A stretch of 64,000 bases of DNA from JANNSX01 sp041397825 (lineage in GTDB: Bacteria; Pseudomonadota; Alphaproteobacteria; Rhizobiales; Hyphomicrobiaceae): contig JAWKVX010000008.1 in assembly GCA_041397825.1 (NCBI GenBank), positions 1 to 64,000 on the forward strand. Reading direction: 5' to 3'. Below the pieces are notes generated by a model that was not told the origin of the DNA, made no database searches, and was given only the letters and a program-made list of their open reading frames with translations. Position 1 is the first letter of the stretch. Every line of letters starts with the position of its first letter. Made by a program: the position numbers and the translations under genes. Positions 35,759 to 43,533 of this stretch are shown piece after piece.

Positions 35759-36550
35759 GAGACACCCCCTGAAAGTGAATAAGTTGATTGCTTAGAAAGT
35801 CACCGGAAGCGAGGTGCATGACGACACCCCAGCGCTCCCTCAAACTCTACTCGTGACCAAAAACGCTGACGCCCGAGGATCCGAGCGTCTACTCGTGCGC
35901 ACGAGTCGACGACCCGAAATGACGAACACCTAGTGATGCACGCAAATTCGGAAGAATTTCCCGCAGACCCGCAGCGCATCCAAGATGCGCACGCATGACA
36001 CGACCTAGTTCCCTAACTCGCCACCCCCCCGCGTATTGCCCCGGGTGAGACGCAAAGAAACCATCTTTGCCGCTTGCCACGAATCGCAACGCCCTGAACA
36101 GGACAAGTCGTGTCCGGTTCCGATCGGGATCCTGGGTATCTTGTTTACTGCGAGGTGGTGTTGCATCAAGCCGACACGACATTGATCCAGTGGCAGGGTC
36201 GGCAGACGTCAGGAAGGTCACCTGACTGCACTTCGAGCGAGCCCTCCTACGCATGATGTCATTCGAAGCCTCGACCCGTACCGCCCACCCGGCTCCCGAT
36301 GGGCGCAGATCGTTCCCTTCGCACATGAGCGATCTGATCAGATGACGTGCGCGCCAAATGCCAGCTCAGAGCGAGTTGCCAGGCGGTCGTCAGGGGCATT
36401 GTCGCCCCCCTCCCGGGCTCCAGAGCAGCGCCGAACAGAGCCGCGGCACACAAGAAACTCACACAGCATTTTGCATACTATTGATACGGATATTCACTTC
36501 GTTAGACTATCAGCCGTGCGATTCTATCTGAGAGCCATGCTGGGACAATC
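35759..36550. other. Long intergenic region between the giant gene and the XRE gene
   Basis: About 790 bases separating divergent genes. No convincing coding sequence is seen. Composition is less GC-rich than average, and 36465-36520 is notably AT-rich (TTTTGCATACTATTGATAC and surroundings), a plausible promoter for the XRE gene. The giant gene's promoter should lie in the left part. Confidence 0.5.
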
Positions 36551-37102
36551 ATGGAATGGGCGCGGGCCATTCGAGACTACCGGTCTATCCATAAGTTGAC
36601 GCAGGAGGAGTTCGCAGCATCTGTAGGAGTCGAGCCCCGAAGTGTGCGACGTTGGGAAACCGGCGATAGCGTGCCAGGGCGTGCGAAGATCCGACAGCTT
36701 GCTGAGATCCTGACTCCATTCCTGACAACGCGTCAGATGGTCGAGGATCTTGTGCAGCTCTGTGCGGGGATGGCCATGATCGTCACTCCGGACCAAACAA
36801 TCGTCTCCATTTCATTGGCCGCTCAGGCCGATCTCAGGACCTGCGGCCTTGAGGGAGCGCCCGGGCGGACCTGCCTCAGTCTTCCAGAAGACATCCTTGC
36901 GGACCACCTGACGGCCATCCACAACGATTCCGTCACTCGGTTCACGAGCGAGTACATTGCTCACTGGCCAACGCACTCGGAGCACGTCCGATCGGACATC
37001 CGCGTGATGCGCATGTTCAAAATTCCGATGGCCATCGATATCTATGAGACGATGCCCGTCGCATCCTCCGCGCACATGAACCATCGCCAGCAGACCATTT
37101 GA
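36551..37102 (+). CDS. XRE-family helix-turn-helix regulator with a PAS-like C-terminal part
   Basis: 183 aa. The N-terminal HTH_3 domain (about residues 5-58: IHKLTQEEFAASVGVEPRSVRRWETGDSVPG) is clear. The rest (about 75-170) begins IVTPDQTIVSISLAAQADL and resembles a small PAS-like sensor, although I could not match it to a named family. It sits between the giant repeat-protein gene (divergent) and the tRNA-Thr island. A regulatory link with the adhesin is possible but unproven. Confidence 0.8.
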   Translation: MEWARAIRDYRSIHKLTQEEFAASVGVEPRSVRRWETGDSVPGRAKIRQLAEILTPFLTTRQMVEDLVQLCAGMAMIVTPDQTIVSISLAAQADLRTCGLEGAPGRTCLSLPEDILADHLTAIHNDSVTRFTSEYIAHWPTHSEHVRSDIRVMRMFKIPMAIDIYETMPVASSAHMNHRQQTI

Positions 37103-37306
37103 CCTGCACCTGGCCCTCCCTCCTGGTGGCGATCCCCTGCGGCTGCTAAGCAGCCTGATTCATGACTGCCGCCGTACGCGAGGGCGGATGGCCTGCGGAC
37201 AACACCGTGGTCCTGCCGCGGCGCGCTCCTGAGATCCAGCACTGAGATGCATTTGGTCGGGTCGAGCGCCGCCTTGCGCGGTGCGCATCGCCAGTCATAG
37301 GTGATG

Positions 37307-37355
37307 AATGGTGCCGCCGACGCGAATTGACCGCGTGACCCCACCCTCACCAAGG
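37307..37355 (-). repeat. Displaced tRNA-Thr 3' fragment (attachment-site copy)
   Basis: 49-bp copy of the tRNA-Thr 3' part, ending in the CCA. It differs from the intact gene at two positions (T-stem and anticodon loop) and has no 5' half. It marks the far end of the island. Confidence 0.8.
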
Positions 37356-37474
37356 ATCGGCATCTTGTTTCTCGAGGTTTCTTCTGTGAACCGGCATGCA
37401 ATTTTGCCCCCTGTTGAGGGGTGATCGGCGTACAAAATTGACCCCACCCCTGAGGGTTCAAGCTTGCCGCTCGG

Positions 37475-38137
37475 TGGCCTGCTGCTGGTTTCACGGACAC
37501 GAGGTTTAGGTGTCATAGTGAAGCCGGAGGTGGCGTATGCAGAGGCGGAGTTTCAGTTGTGAGTTCAAGGTCGAGGCGGTTCGGCTCGTGCGCGAGCGGG
37601 GCATCTCGGTGGCGCAGGCGGCACGCGATCTCGGCGTGCACGAGAACCTGCTGAGGAACTGGGTCAAGCAGTTCGCCGACGACCCGCTGGAGGCGTTTCC
37701 CGGGCACGGCAGGATGAAGGCGGCCGAAGCCGAGATCGCGCAATTGAAGCGCGAGGTTCAGAAGCTGAAGGCCGAGCGCGACATCCTAAAAAAAGCCGCG
37801 GCCTACTTCGCCAAGGACCAGACGTGATGTTCGCGTTTGTGGCGAAGCACCGGGGGATCTGATGGCCGAGCACGGCATCAAGTGCTCGCTGTCGCGGGCC
37901 GGCAACGTCTGGGACAATGCGGCGATGGAGAGCGTCTTCTCGACGCTCAAGACCGAGCGCACGGCCGGCAAGGTCTACCGCTCGCGGGATGCCGCCCGGG
38001 CCGACGTGTTCGACGACATCGAGCGGTTCTACAATCCACGACGCAGGCATTCGACGCTCGGCTATCTGAGCCCGGTGGCCTTCGAGCAACGACAGCGATT
38101 AGCTTACCTCACCGTCCACGGAACCGGCAGCAGGCCA
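37475..38137 (+). mobile_element. IS3-family element, internally deleted
   Basis: Imperfect terminal inverted repeats starting TGGCCTGCTGC are found at 37475 and, inverted, ending at 38137. They agree over about 26 bases with a few mismatches and begin with TG as expected for IS3. OrfA is intact, but most of orfB is missing, so the element is only 663 bp instead of about 1.2-1.3 kb. No target duplication is apparent. Confidence 0.8.
37537..37827 (+). CDS. IS3-family transposase OrfA
   Basis: 96 aa, complete. The N-terminal helix-turn-helix (FKVEAVRLVRERGISVAQAARDLGVHENLLRNWVKQF) and C-terminal leucine zipper (IAQLKREVQKLKAERDILKKAAAYF) are the IS3 OrfA hallmarks. It ends at TGA 37825-37827, overlapping the ATG of orfB. 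Alone it cannot transpose the element, but it may bind the ends. Confidence 0.9.
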   Translation: MQRRSFSCEFKVEAVRLVRERGISVAQAARDLGVHENLLRNWVKQFADDPLEAFPGHGRMKAAEAEIAQLKREVQKLKAERDILKKAAAYFAKDQT

Positions 38138-38167
38138 ACCAATCTGGTCGCAGTAATCGTTTGCTAG
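37827..38167 (+). pseudogene. IS3-family transposase OrfB, deleted
   Basis: The orfB start (MFAFVAKHRGI) is joined out of frame to its last third: MAEHGIKCSLSRAGNVWDNAAMESVFSTLK ... FYNPRRRHSTLGYLSPVAFEQ. The retained piece includes the last Glu of the DDE triad; the region with both Asp residues is deleted, so the transposase is inactive. The open frame runs 30 bases past the inverted repeat at 38137. Confidence 0.85.
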
Positions 38168-38412
38168 GTGATCTTCGCGGCCGGATTGGTGCTCTTCGCC
38201 GCATTGCCCGGAGTGGCGGCGGACTCGATTGCACTGACCGCCGGGCTGGTGCCACCCTGGGACTTGTCGCATATGGCACCTACGATATCGCCACCCTTGT
38301 TATACTGCAGGGCTATATGATGCGTATGGCCGTAATCGATCGCGTATGGGGAGCATCATCGTCGGGCTTGATTGCGGCAGCGGCGACCGGCGTATGCTTC
38401 GAGTTGGTCTGA
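38168..38412 (+). pseudogene. DUF2177 membrane protein, truncated and frameshifted
   Basis: Two frames together give a DUF2177-like C-terminal half. The first frame, from 38168, reads VIFAAGLVLFAALPGVAADS. After a shift near 38250, the second reads GLVAYGTYDIATLVILQGY and ends at the TGA before 38413. The N-terminal half is absent, apparently removed at the IS3 junction. DUF2177 is a small integral membrane family of unknown function which, as I recall, often lies near photolyase/cryptochrome genes; that would fit the neighbouring BLUF gene. Confidence 0.6.
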
Positions 38413-38521
38413 CTGGTTATGGCCAATGTGCAGCACGGTCACCGCGACCGAGTGCGCCGGTTCCCGGACCGGCGATATGGAAACATTCGCCCATGACATT
38501 GATGAGAACGGCGGCCCGACG

Positions 38522-38947
38522 TTACGGCCGGTTCGCAATCGAACCGGCAGAGGCGAGTTCGATGAGCAGCGCCAACGTTGAGTGTCCAGACACGCTGAAG
38601 GGATCAAGCTCGGCCTTTTCCGAATACTTGAGCAACACGGCGTCATTCACCGCATCGATGCTCACCTTACCCATGTTCCAGCTGCCGAAATGCCGCTCGT
38701 TGATCTCATCGAGCAGTAGCAGCTGCAGCGCCGTGTGTCGGGTATCGCTGTAGAGCGCACAGAGCAGCGCGCTTACGCGCTCGCGACCTCCTTCGAGCAC
38801 CTGAACGAAGACTCCATTACGGTAGCAGAGAAGCCCCGTGATACCGCACGCCAGGTTGTTGCGACGCGACTTTTCGAGAATGCGATCGAGCTCAGTAGTC
38901 GCCATAAGCTCCGTGGCACGGCTGGCATAAAGGCAACGGACAAGCAT
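38522..38947 (-). CDS. BLUF-domain blue-light sensor
   Basis: 141-aa stand-alone FAD-binding photoreceptor. Key residues are all present: Tyr7 (LVRCLYASRA), Asn31 (RRNNLACGITGLL), Gln49 (VFVQVLEGG), and Trp90/Met92 (HFGSWNMG). The short C-terminal tail (about 40 residues) carries no output domain, so it must signal through a partner protein or be a PixD/BlrB-like short BLUF protein. It starts 8 bases after the folE stop, with GAGG upstream, so it is the second gene of a folE-BLUF operon. It lies inside the tRNA-Thr island. Confidence 0.92.
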   Translation of the reverse strand: MLVRCLYASRATELMATTELDRILEKSRRNNLACGITGLLCYRNGVFVQVLEGGRERVSALLCALYSDTRHTALQLLLLDEINERHFGSWNMGKVSIDAVNDAVLLKYSEKAELDPFSVSGHSTLALLIELASAGSIANRP

Positions 38948-38955
38948 GGCTGGCC

Positions 38956-39666
38956 TCAGCTCTTTAGACTGATGATGGATAGGAACTCGCGCCTAAGTGC
39001 GTCGTCCTTCAGAAACGAGCCGCGCATGACGCTATTGACCATCTTGGAGGCTGTGTCCTTCACGCCGCGCCAGTGCATGCAGAAGTGATCGGCCTCCATC
39101 ATGATGGCGAGTCCGTCTGGCTTCACCATCTCCATCAGGAGATCGGCCATCTGTGTAACCGCCTCCTCTTGGATCTGCGGGCGACTCATGACCCAATCGG
39201 CAAGGCGTGCGTACTTCGACAGACCAATGAGGTTCGATCTCTGATTGGGCATCACGCCGATCCACAGCCGACCCATGATCGGAACGAGATGATGGCTGCA
39301 CGCACTCCGCACGGTGACAGGTCCGATGATCATCAGCTCGTTCAGGCTCGCTGCGTTCGGGAACTCGGTGATTGAAGGTGGTTGATGATAACGCCCGCGA
39401 AACACCTCGTTGATGTACATCTTGGCCACGCGCCGCGCGGAGTCGTGGGTGTTGTGGTCATTGTCGACGTCGATAACGAGGCTCTTCAGCACGTCCTTCA
39501 TGCTGACTGTCACCTCGTCGAGGAGCTCTTCGAGCTCGCCGGGTTCTATGAAGTCGGCAATGTTGTCGTTGGCGTGGAAGCGCCGGCCGGACGCCACTAT
39601 ACGCTCCCGAATACGCGCTGACGCTGGAACAGCCGACCGATCGTGCGGTCTGTTCGGGTCGTTCAT
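38956..39666 (-). CDS. folE: GTP cyclohydrolase I
   Basis: 236 aa. Converts GTP to 7,8-dihydroneopterin triphosphate, the first step of folate and pterin synthesis. Zinc ligands Cys123 and His126 (RSACSHHLVP) and Cys196 (HFCMHWRG) are present, as is the NLIGLSKYARL segment. The protein is of normal family length with a variable N terminus. The ATG at 39666 is the first that gives a normal-length enzyme. It is co-transcribed with the BLUF gene. Because it sits in the island, it may be a second folE copy, for example supplying a pterin cofactor for a photolyase. Confidence 0.9.
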   Translation of the reverse strand: MNDPNRPHDRSAVPASARIRERIVASGRRFHANDNIADFIEPGELEELLDEVTVSMKDVLKSLVIDVDNDHNTHDSARRVAKMYINEVFRGRYHQPPSITEFPNAASLNELMIIGPVTVRSACSHHLVPIMGRLWIGVMPNQRSNLIGLSKYARLADWVMSRPQIQEEAVTQMADLLMEMVKPDGLAIMMEADHFCMHWRGVKDTASKMVNSVMRGSFLKDDALRREFLSIISLKS

Positions 39667-40662
39667 CCGAGGTCTCACTCCAATCCGATCCGAAGACGCA
39701 ATCCCAACAGCTTCAACGACACAATTGCGGTATTGGATCACCGCTGTTGACGGAATGCACGCGATCCCGAGATCATGGCCCGCTGCGCAGATGAGAACGG
39801 AGGCGGTCTTGGGGGCAAAGCTGTCGTTCACACAGAGTTCAACCTCACGCGACTCCTTTCGACGCAAGGTGATACCGGCCAAGCCGAGGGCTCGTTCGCC
39901 GATGCGCTGTTGCGCGCCGACACACTGATCGTGGAGAGCCAAGGGGAGCCTGTAACACCTCCGCGGCTGACCATCAGCGGCGTGTCCCACCATGCGGTCC
40001 GGAACCTCAAGCGCACAAATGTACGGCGCTTCGCGGCGACACGAGAGCACCGAGCTACGGCGCCCCGTTGTGCTCCCCTTCGAATCGTCGGTTTATCCGC
40101 AAAGCGGACGTGTCCAAATCGCCGAGCTGCCGAGTTCGCAGAGACTGCTGGGGGTCATGAAGGACGGTTCAGGCCGACCGCGGCTCTCCTCCTCAGCCCC
40201 CAATAGCGGCCATCGAACTGCACGAACGGGGAACAAGCGGAACGGCCCGCGAATAGCACTCTGGCTTACTGCCAACGGTGATCATCACCACCGTTCTTCA
40301 GGAGCAGCGTCCTCAGCTCGAAGTTCAACAGAGACCGGGCCATCCCCGATTTGGCGGGTCTCAGGTCCTGTTGCAGGTCGCCGTCCGCAGCGGACGCTTA
40401 CGAGCGCGTACGACATTGGCCGAGAACGTCGCTAAAGTCCGCATGGCGAAATAAGATCACGTCCGATGCCAACGTTGATGAAGTCCGTGAAGTCGCTGGC
40501 CGTTCGAATCTAAGGCCGATGCATCCTTGTCGGATTGAGGCATCCCCATTAGCCACATGCCGATCAAGATCACACTCAGTGGTCCCTATGAGGTTCCTGC
40601 GGCCCGCACAACCGTCGAACCGCTCGATGCAAACAACCCGAAGTCTTTTATTTCATTGAGTT
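39667..40662. other. Non-coding or decayed DNA between folE and tRNA-Thr
   Basis: About 1 kb without a convincing intact gene. On the minus strand at about 39724-39840, in the folE frame, the translation CVNDSFAPKTASVLICAAG followed by HDLGIACIPS resembles the end of a LysR-type effector domain, possibly a regulator remnant. The interval next to the tRNA is where an integrase would be expected; none is seen. Confidence 0.4.
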
Positions 40663-40711
40663 AATGGTGCCGCCGACGCGAATTGAACGCGTGACCCCAC
40701 CCTTACCAAGG
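40663..40711 (-). repeat. Attachment-site copy within tRNA-Thr
   Basis: Partner of the repeat at 37307-37355, differing at two positions. It spans the anticodon loop, variable region, T-arm, acceptor 3' strand, CCA and two bases beyond. Confidence 0.8.
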
Positions 40712-40739
40712 GTGTGCTCTACCCCTGAGCTACGGCGGC
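40665..40739 (-). tRNA. tRNA-Thr (GGT anticodon)
   Basis: 75 nt with encoded CCA. The acceptor stem GCCGCCG pairs with CGGCGGC, the D stem is GCTC/GAGC, and the anticodon stem CACCC/GGGTG encloses TTGGTAA (anticodon GGT, reading ACC). The T stem ACGCG/CGCGT encloses TTCAATT. The discriminator is A. It lies upstream of the murA region and serves as the integration site of the adjoining island. Confidence 0.95.
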
Positions 40740-40871
40740 AACCGTATCCTGCTCCGCGTTGGCGAGCTATAAGCCAGGGCGGTTAACGGATGGCGCGGAA
40801 CCTGCCACAGCCCCTGAGGCTTCGCAAGCTCTTGTTGCCGTCTCTCCGCCGCAGAAGCGAAGGACTGCAAG

Positions 40872-41066
40872 ATGGCCAAATCACCCGGGAAATCAGAACG
40901 CGCGCCCGACCGCCGGACCCGCCTGGCAGAACAGCTCCGGCAAAACCTCAAGCGACGTAAGGCGCTTGCGCGCGCCAGATCGGGCCGAACGGGCTTGGAA
41001 TTGGCGGATGGCCGAAGCGCAAGCGTGCCGGACCTGGACGACGGGAACGCTCAGGGCGACAACTGA
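40872..41066 (+). CDS. Small basic hypothetical protein upstream of murA
   Basis: 64 aa, strongly basic: RTRLAEQLRQNLKRRKALARAR in the first half, then an acidic Asp-rich tail. Small Arg/Lys-rich proteins of the form LxxxLRxNLKRRKAQARAR occur upstream of murA in other alphaproteobacteria, from memory. It is on the murA strand, 124 bases before it. No function is known. Confidence 0.6.
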   Translation: MAKSPGKSERAPDRRTRLAEQLRQNLKRRKALARARSGRTGLELADGRSASVPDLDDGNAQGDN

Positions 41067-41190
41067 ACATCCGTGGCCAGCTTACCAATCTCGCGAACTC
41101 CATCTTGATAGAGGACCCCATCGTCCTCTAAGCCAGTTTCGCATGGACGGCGCCGGCCACGTCCGGCGTCAGAGGTCCGAGGGGAGCTTC

Positions 41191-42483
41191 ATGGACAGAA
41201 TTCGCATCGAAGGTGGCAATCGCCTGACTGGAACCATCCCGATCTCCGGCGCCAAGAACGCCGCCCTGCCGCTGATGATCGCCTCGATCCTGACGCCCGA
41301 GACCCTGACGCTCAAGAACGTCCCCAATCTCGCCGACGTCATGCTGCTGGCGCGCATCCTGCGCAATCACGGCGTCGACCTCGCCGTTGACGGCAAGCGG
41401 GCACGCTCCAACGGGAGCCTCGGCGAGACTTTCCATCTGACGGCCCGTGACATCGTCGACACCACGGCGCCCTATGAGCTGGTCAGCCGGATGCGCGCGA
41501 GCTTCTGGGTCCTCGGCCCCCTCCTGGCACGCTGCGGCGAGGCGAAGGTCTCGATGCCCGGTGGTTGCGCGATCGGCACCCGGCCTGTCGACTTGCATCT
41601 GCAGGGCCTCAAGGCGCTCGGCGCCGAAATCGACATCGAGGGCGGCTACGTGCTGGCCCGCGCCCCGCGGGGCCTTCGCGGGGCACGCGTCCTGTTCCCC
41701 AAGGTCTCTGTCGGCGCCACCCACAACGTTCTGATGGCCGCCGCCCTTGCCAAGGGCGAGACACTGATCGAGAACGCCGCCAGCGAGCCCGAGATCGGCG
41801 ACGTCGCCCGCTGCCTCGTCGCCATGGGTGCCCAGATCGAGGGCATCGGCACGCATATCCTCCGCGTTCAAGGCCGGGACCGGCTCGAAGGTGCCCGCCA
41901 CAGCGTGCTGCCTGACCGGATCGAAAGCGGGACGTTTGCCATGGCGGTGGCGGCGGCTGGCGGCGACGTGCTGCTCGAGGGCGCCGAGTTCGACAACCTC
42001 GAGGCCGCGCTCGACGTTCTCAAGCAGGCGGGCGTCACCGTCGAGCAGAAGCCCAACGGCATCCGGATCGCCCGCAACGGCAACAGCCTCGTCGGCGTCG
42101 ATGTCGAGACCCAGCCCTTCCCCGGCTTTCCGACCGACCTCCAGGCCCAGCTGATGGCGCTGATGACGACGGCGAACGGCACCACCACCGTCCGCGAGAC
42201 CATCTTCGAGAACCGCTTCATGCATGTGCAGGAGCTCGTCCGGCTGGGTGCCGACATCTCGCTGCATGGAGACACGGCGCGCATCCGCGGTGTCAAGGGT
42301 CTCAAGGGCGCGCCCGTCATGGCGACCGATCTCAGGGCCTCGGTCTCGCTCGTGATCGGCGGCCTGATCGCCGATGGCGAGACCATCATCAATCGCGTCT
42401 ATCATCTCGACCGCGGTTTCGAGCGGCTCGAGGAGAAGCTCAGCCGCTGCGGCGCGACGATCGAGAGACTGACCAGCGGCTGA
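41191..42483 (+). CDS. murA: UDP-N-acetylglucosamine 1-carboxyvinyltransferase
   Basis: 430-aa enzyme of the first committed peptidoglycan step: transfers enolpyruvate from PEP to UDP-GlcNAc. The N-terminal ISGAKNAALP motif binds the substrate. The active-site Cys126 lies in SMPGGCAIGTRPVDLH, so fosfomycin sensitivity is expected. The C-terminal part shows FPTDLQAQLMALMTTANGTT and HLDRGFERLEEKLSRCGA. GAGGGGAG precedes the ATG. Its substrate comes from the GlmM/GlmU pathway; glmM is also in this window. Confidence 0.97.
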   Translation: MDRIRIEGGNRLTGTIPISGAKNAALPLMIASILTPETLTLKNVPNLADVMLLARILRNHGVDLAVDGKRARSNGSLGETFHLTARDIVDTTAPYELVSRMRASFWVLGPLLARCGEAKVSMPGGCAIGTRPVDLHLQGLKALGAEIDIEGGYVLARAPRGLRGARVLFPKVSVGATHNVLMAAALAKGETLIENAASEPEIGDVARCLVAMGAQIEGIGTHILRVQGRDRLEGARHSVLPDRIESGTFAMAVAAAGGDVLLEGAEFDNLEAALDVLKQAGVTVEQKPNGIRIARNGNSLVGVDVETQPFPGFPTDLQAQLMALMTTANGTTTVRETIFENRFMHVQELVRLGADISLHGDTARIRGVKGLKGAPVMATDLRASVSLVIGGLIADGETIINRVYHLDRGFERLEEKLSRCGATIERLTSG

Positions 42484-42495
42484 CGGAGCGGGCCC

Positions 42496-43533
42496 ATGGG
42501 CGGCACGGCGAACCTCAAGACCCTTCATGCCGCCGGATACCACGCACCCGACGCTTATACCGTCGAGCGGCAAATGATCTTCGCCCGCGAATGGCTGCTC
42601 CTCGGACATGCGCGCGAGCTCCAGAGCCCGGGCGACTATCTCGCCGAGGCGATCGCCGGCTGGCCCGTGCTCGTCATTCGCGACAAGGCCGGGGCCCTCA
42701 AGGGCTTTCACAATGTCTGCCGGCACCGGGCCGGACCGCTCGTCGAGGACGGTTGCGGCCACACCGCCGCGCTCCGCTGCCGCTATCACGGCTGGCTCTA
42801 TGACACCGATGGGCGTCTCGCTCGCCGGCCAGACTTCTCGGCAGGCGCCGATGCGTTCGACGGCCGGGAACTCGCCCTCAAACCGATCGCCGTCGCGGAG
42901 TGGCGCGGCTTCGTCTTCGTCAACCTCGACGTCGATGCGGGTCCGCTGACGGACGGGCTCGGCGATCTCGTCACGACCACCCGCGACTTTCCCATTGAGC
43001 GCTACAGCTTCTACCGCCGGCAGACCTACGACCTCTCCGTCAACTGGAAGACTTATGTCGACAACTACCTCGAGGGCTATCACATCCCGCTGATGCACAA
43101 GGGACTGGCGCGCGACCTCGACATGGCGAGCTACCGGGTGGAGAACGCCGATCGAGTCTCGATCCACCGCTCGTCCATGCGGTCCGAGGCCGCCTATCAG
43201 GGCCTCTTTCTCTGGCGCTGGCCCAACAACACGATCGGCGTTTACGGCGGAGGCTTCAACATCTGTCGCATCCTGCCCGAGGGTGTGCGCCGTACCCGGC
43301 TCACTTTCGATTTCTATTTCGACCCGCAGGCCGGGCTCGACGCCGACGCCAAGGAGCGCGCCGCGTCGACGACCTGCGGCATCGTCGAGGAGGACTTCCC
43401 GATGTGCGAGGTCGTGCAGCGCAACCTCGAGGCCGGCAGCTACGACTGTGGACCGCTGAGCCCGAAGCACGAGCAAGGCGTCGCCTATTTCCATGACCTG
43501 GTGCGGCATGCGACGGGCGGGAGGGTCACATGA
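42496..43533 (+). CDS. Rieske non-heme iron oxygenase, alpha-subunit type
   Basis: 345 aa. The Rieske 2Fe-2S motif is CRHRAGPLVEDG...CRYHGW (about residues 75-98). The mononuclear iron site is in NWKTYVDNYLEGYHIPLMHKGL (about 179-200), with a later Asp presumably in the C-terminal part. The family hydroxylates aromatics or demethylates quaternary amines such as carnitine, stachydrine or glycine betaine. The Asp bridging Rieske and catalytic sites is in VDNY. It overlaps the next gene by 4 bases (ATGA), so they are coupled. No reductase component is adjacent. Confidence 0.9.
   Translation: MGGTANLKTLHAAGYHAPDAYTVERQMIFAREWLLLGHARELQSPGDYLAEAIAGWPVLVIRDKAGALKGFHNVCRHRAGPLVEDGCGHTAALRCRYHGWLYDTDGRLARRPDFSAGADAFDGRELALKPIAVAEWRGFVFVNLDVDAGPLTDGLGDLVTTTRDFPIERYSFYRRQTYDLSVNWKTYVDNYLEGYHIPLMHKGLARDLDMASYRVENADRVSIHRSSMRSEAAYQGLFLWRWPNNTIGVYGGGFNICRILPEGVRRTRLTFDFYFDPQAGLDADAKERAASTTCGIVEEDFPMCEVVQRNLEAGSYDCGPLSPKHEQGVAYFHDLVRHATGGRVT

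Larger units (their letters stand above)
37307..40711. mobile_element. Small genomic island bounded by a 49-bp tRNA-Thr-derived direct repeat
   Basis: The 49 bases at 37307-37355 match those at 40663-40711 with only two differences and in the same orientation. The right copy is the 3' part (anticodon loop to CCA) of an intact tRNA-Thr gene. This is the signature of site-specific integration at a tRNA 3' end. The 3.3 kb between holds an IS3 remnant, a broken DUF2177 gene, folE and a BLUF gene. No integrase is visible, so the element is probably a decayed or shortened island. Confidence 0.75.

Noticed and set aside
35889..36326. 145-codon minus-strand frame in the gap upstream of the giant gene
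   Set aside because: No motif, no ribosome binding site and unlike codon use; considered noise.
39992..40435. 147-codon plus-strand frame next to tRNA-Thr, where an integrase would be expected
   Set aside because: Translation is Ser/Arg-rich without tyrosine-recombinase motifs (no R..HxxR..Y pattern).
41128..43509. 793-codon minus-strand frame opposite murA and the Rieske gene
   Set aside because: murA and the oxygenase are certain; the antisense frame is a shadow.
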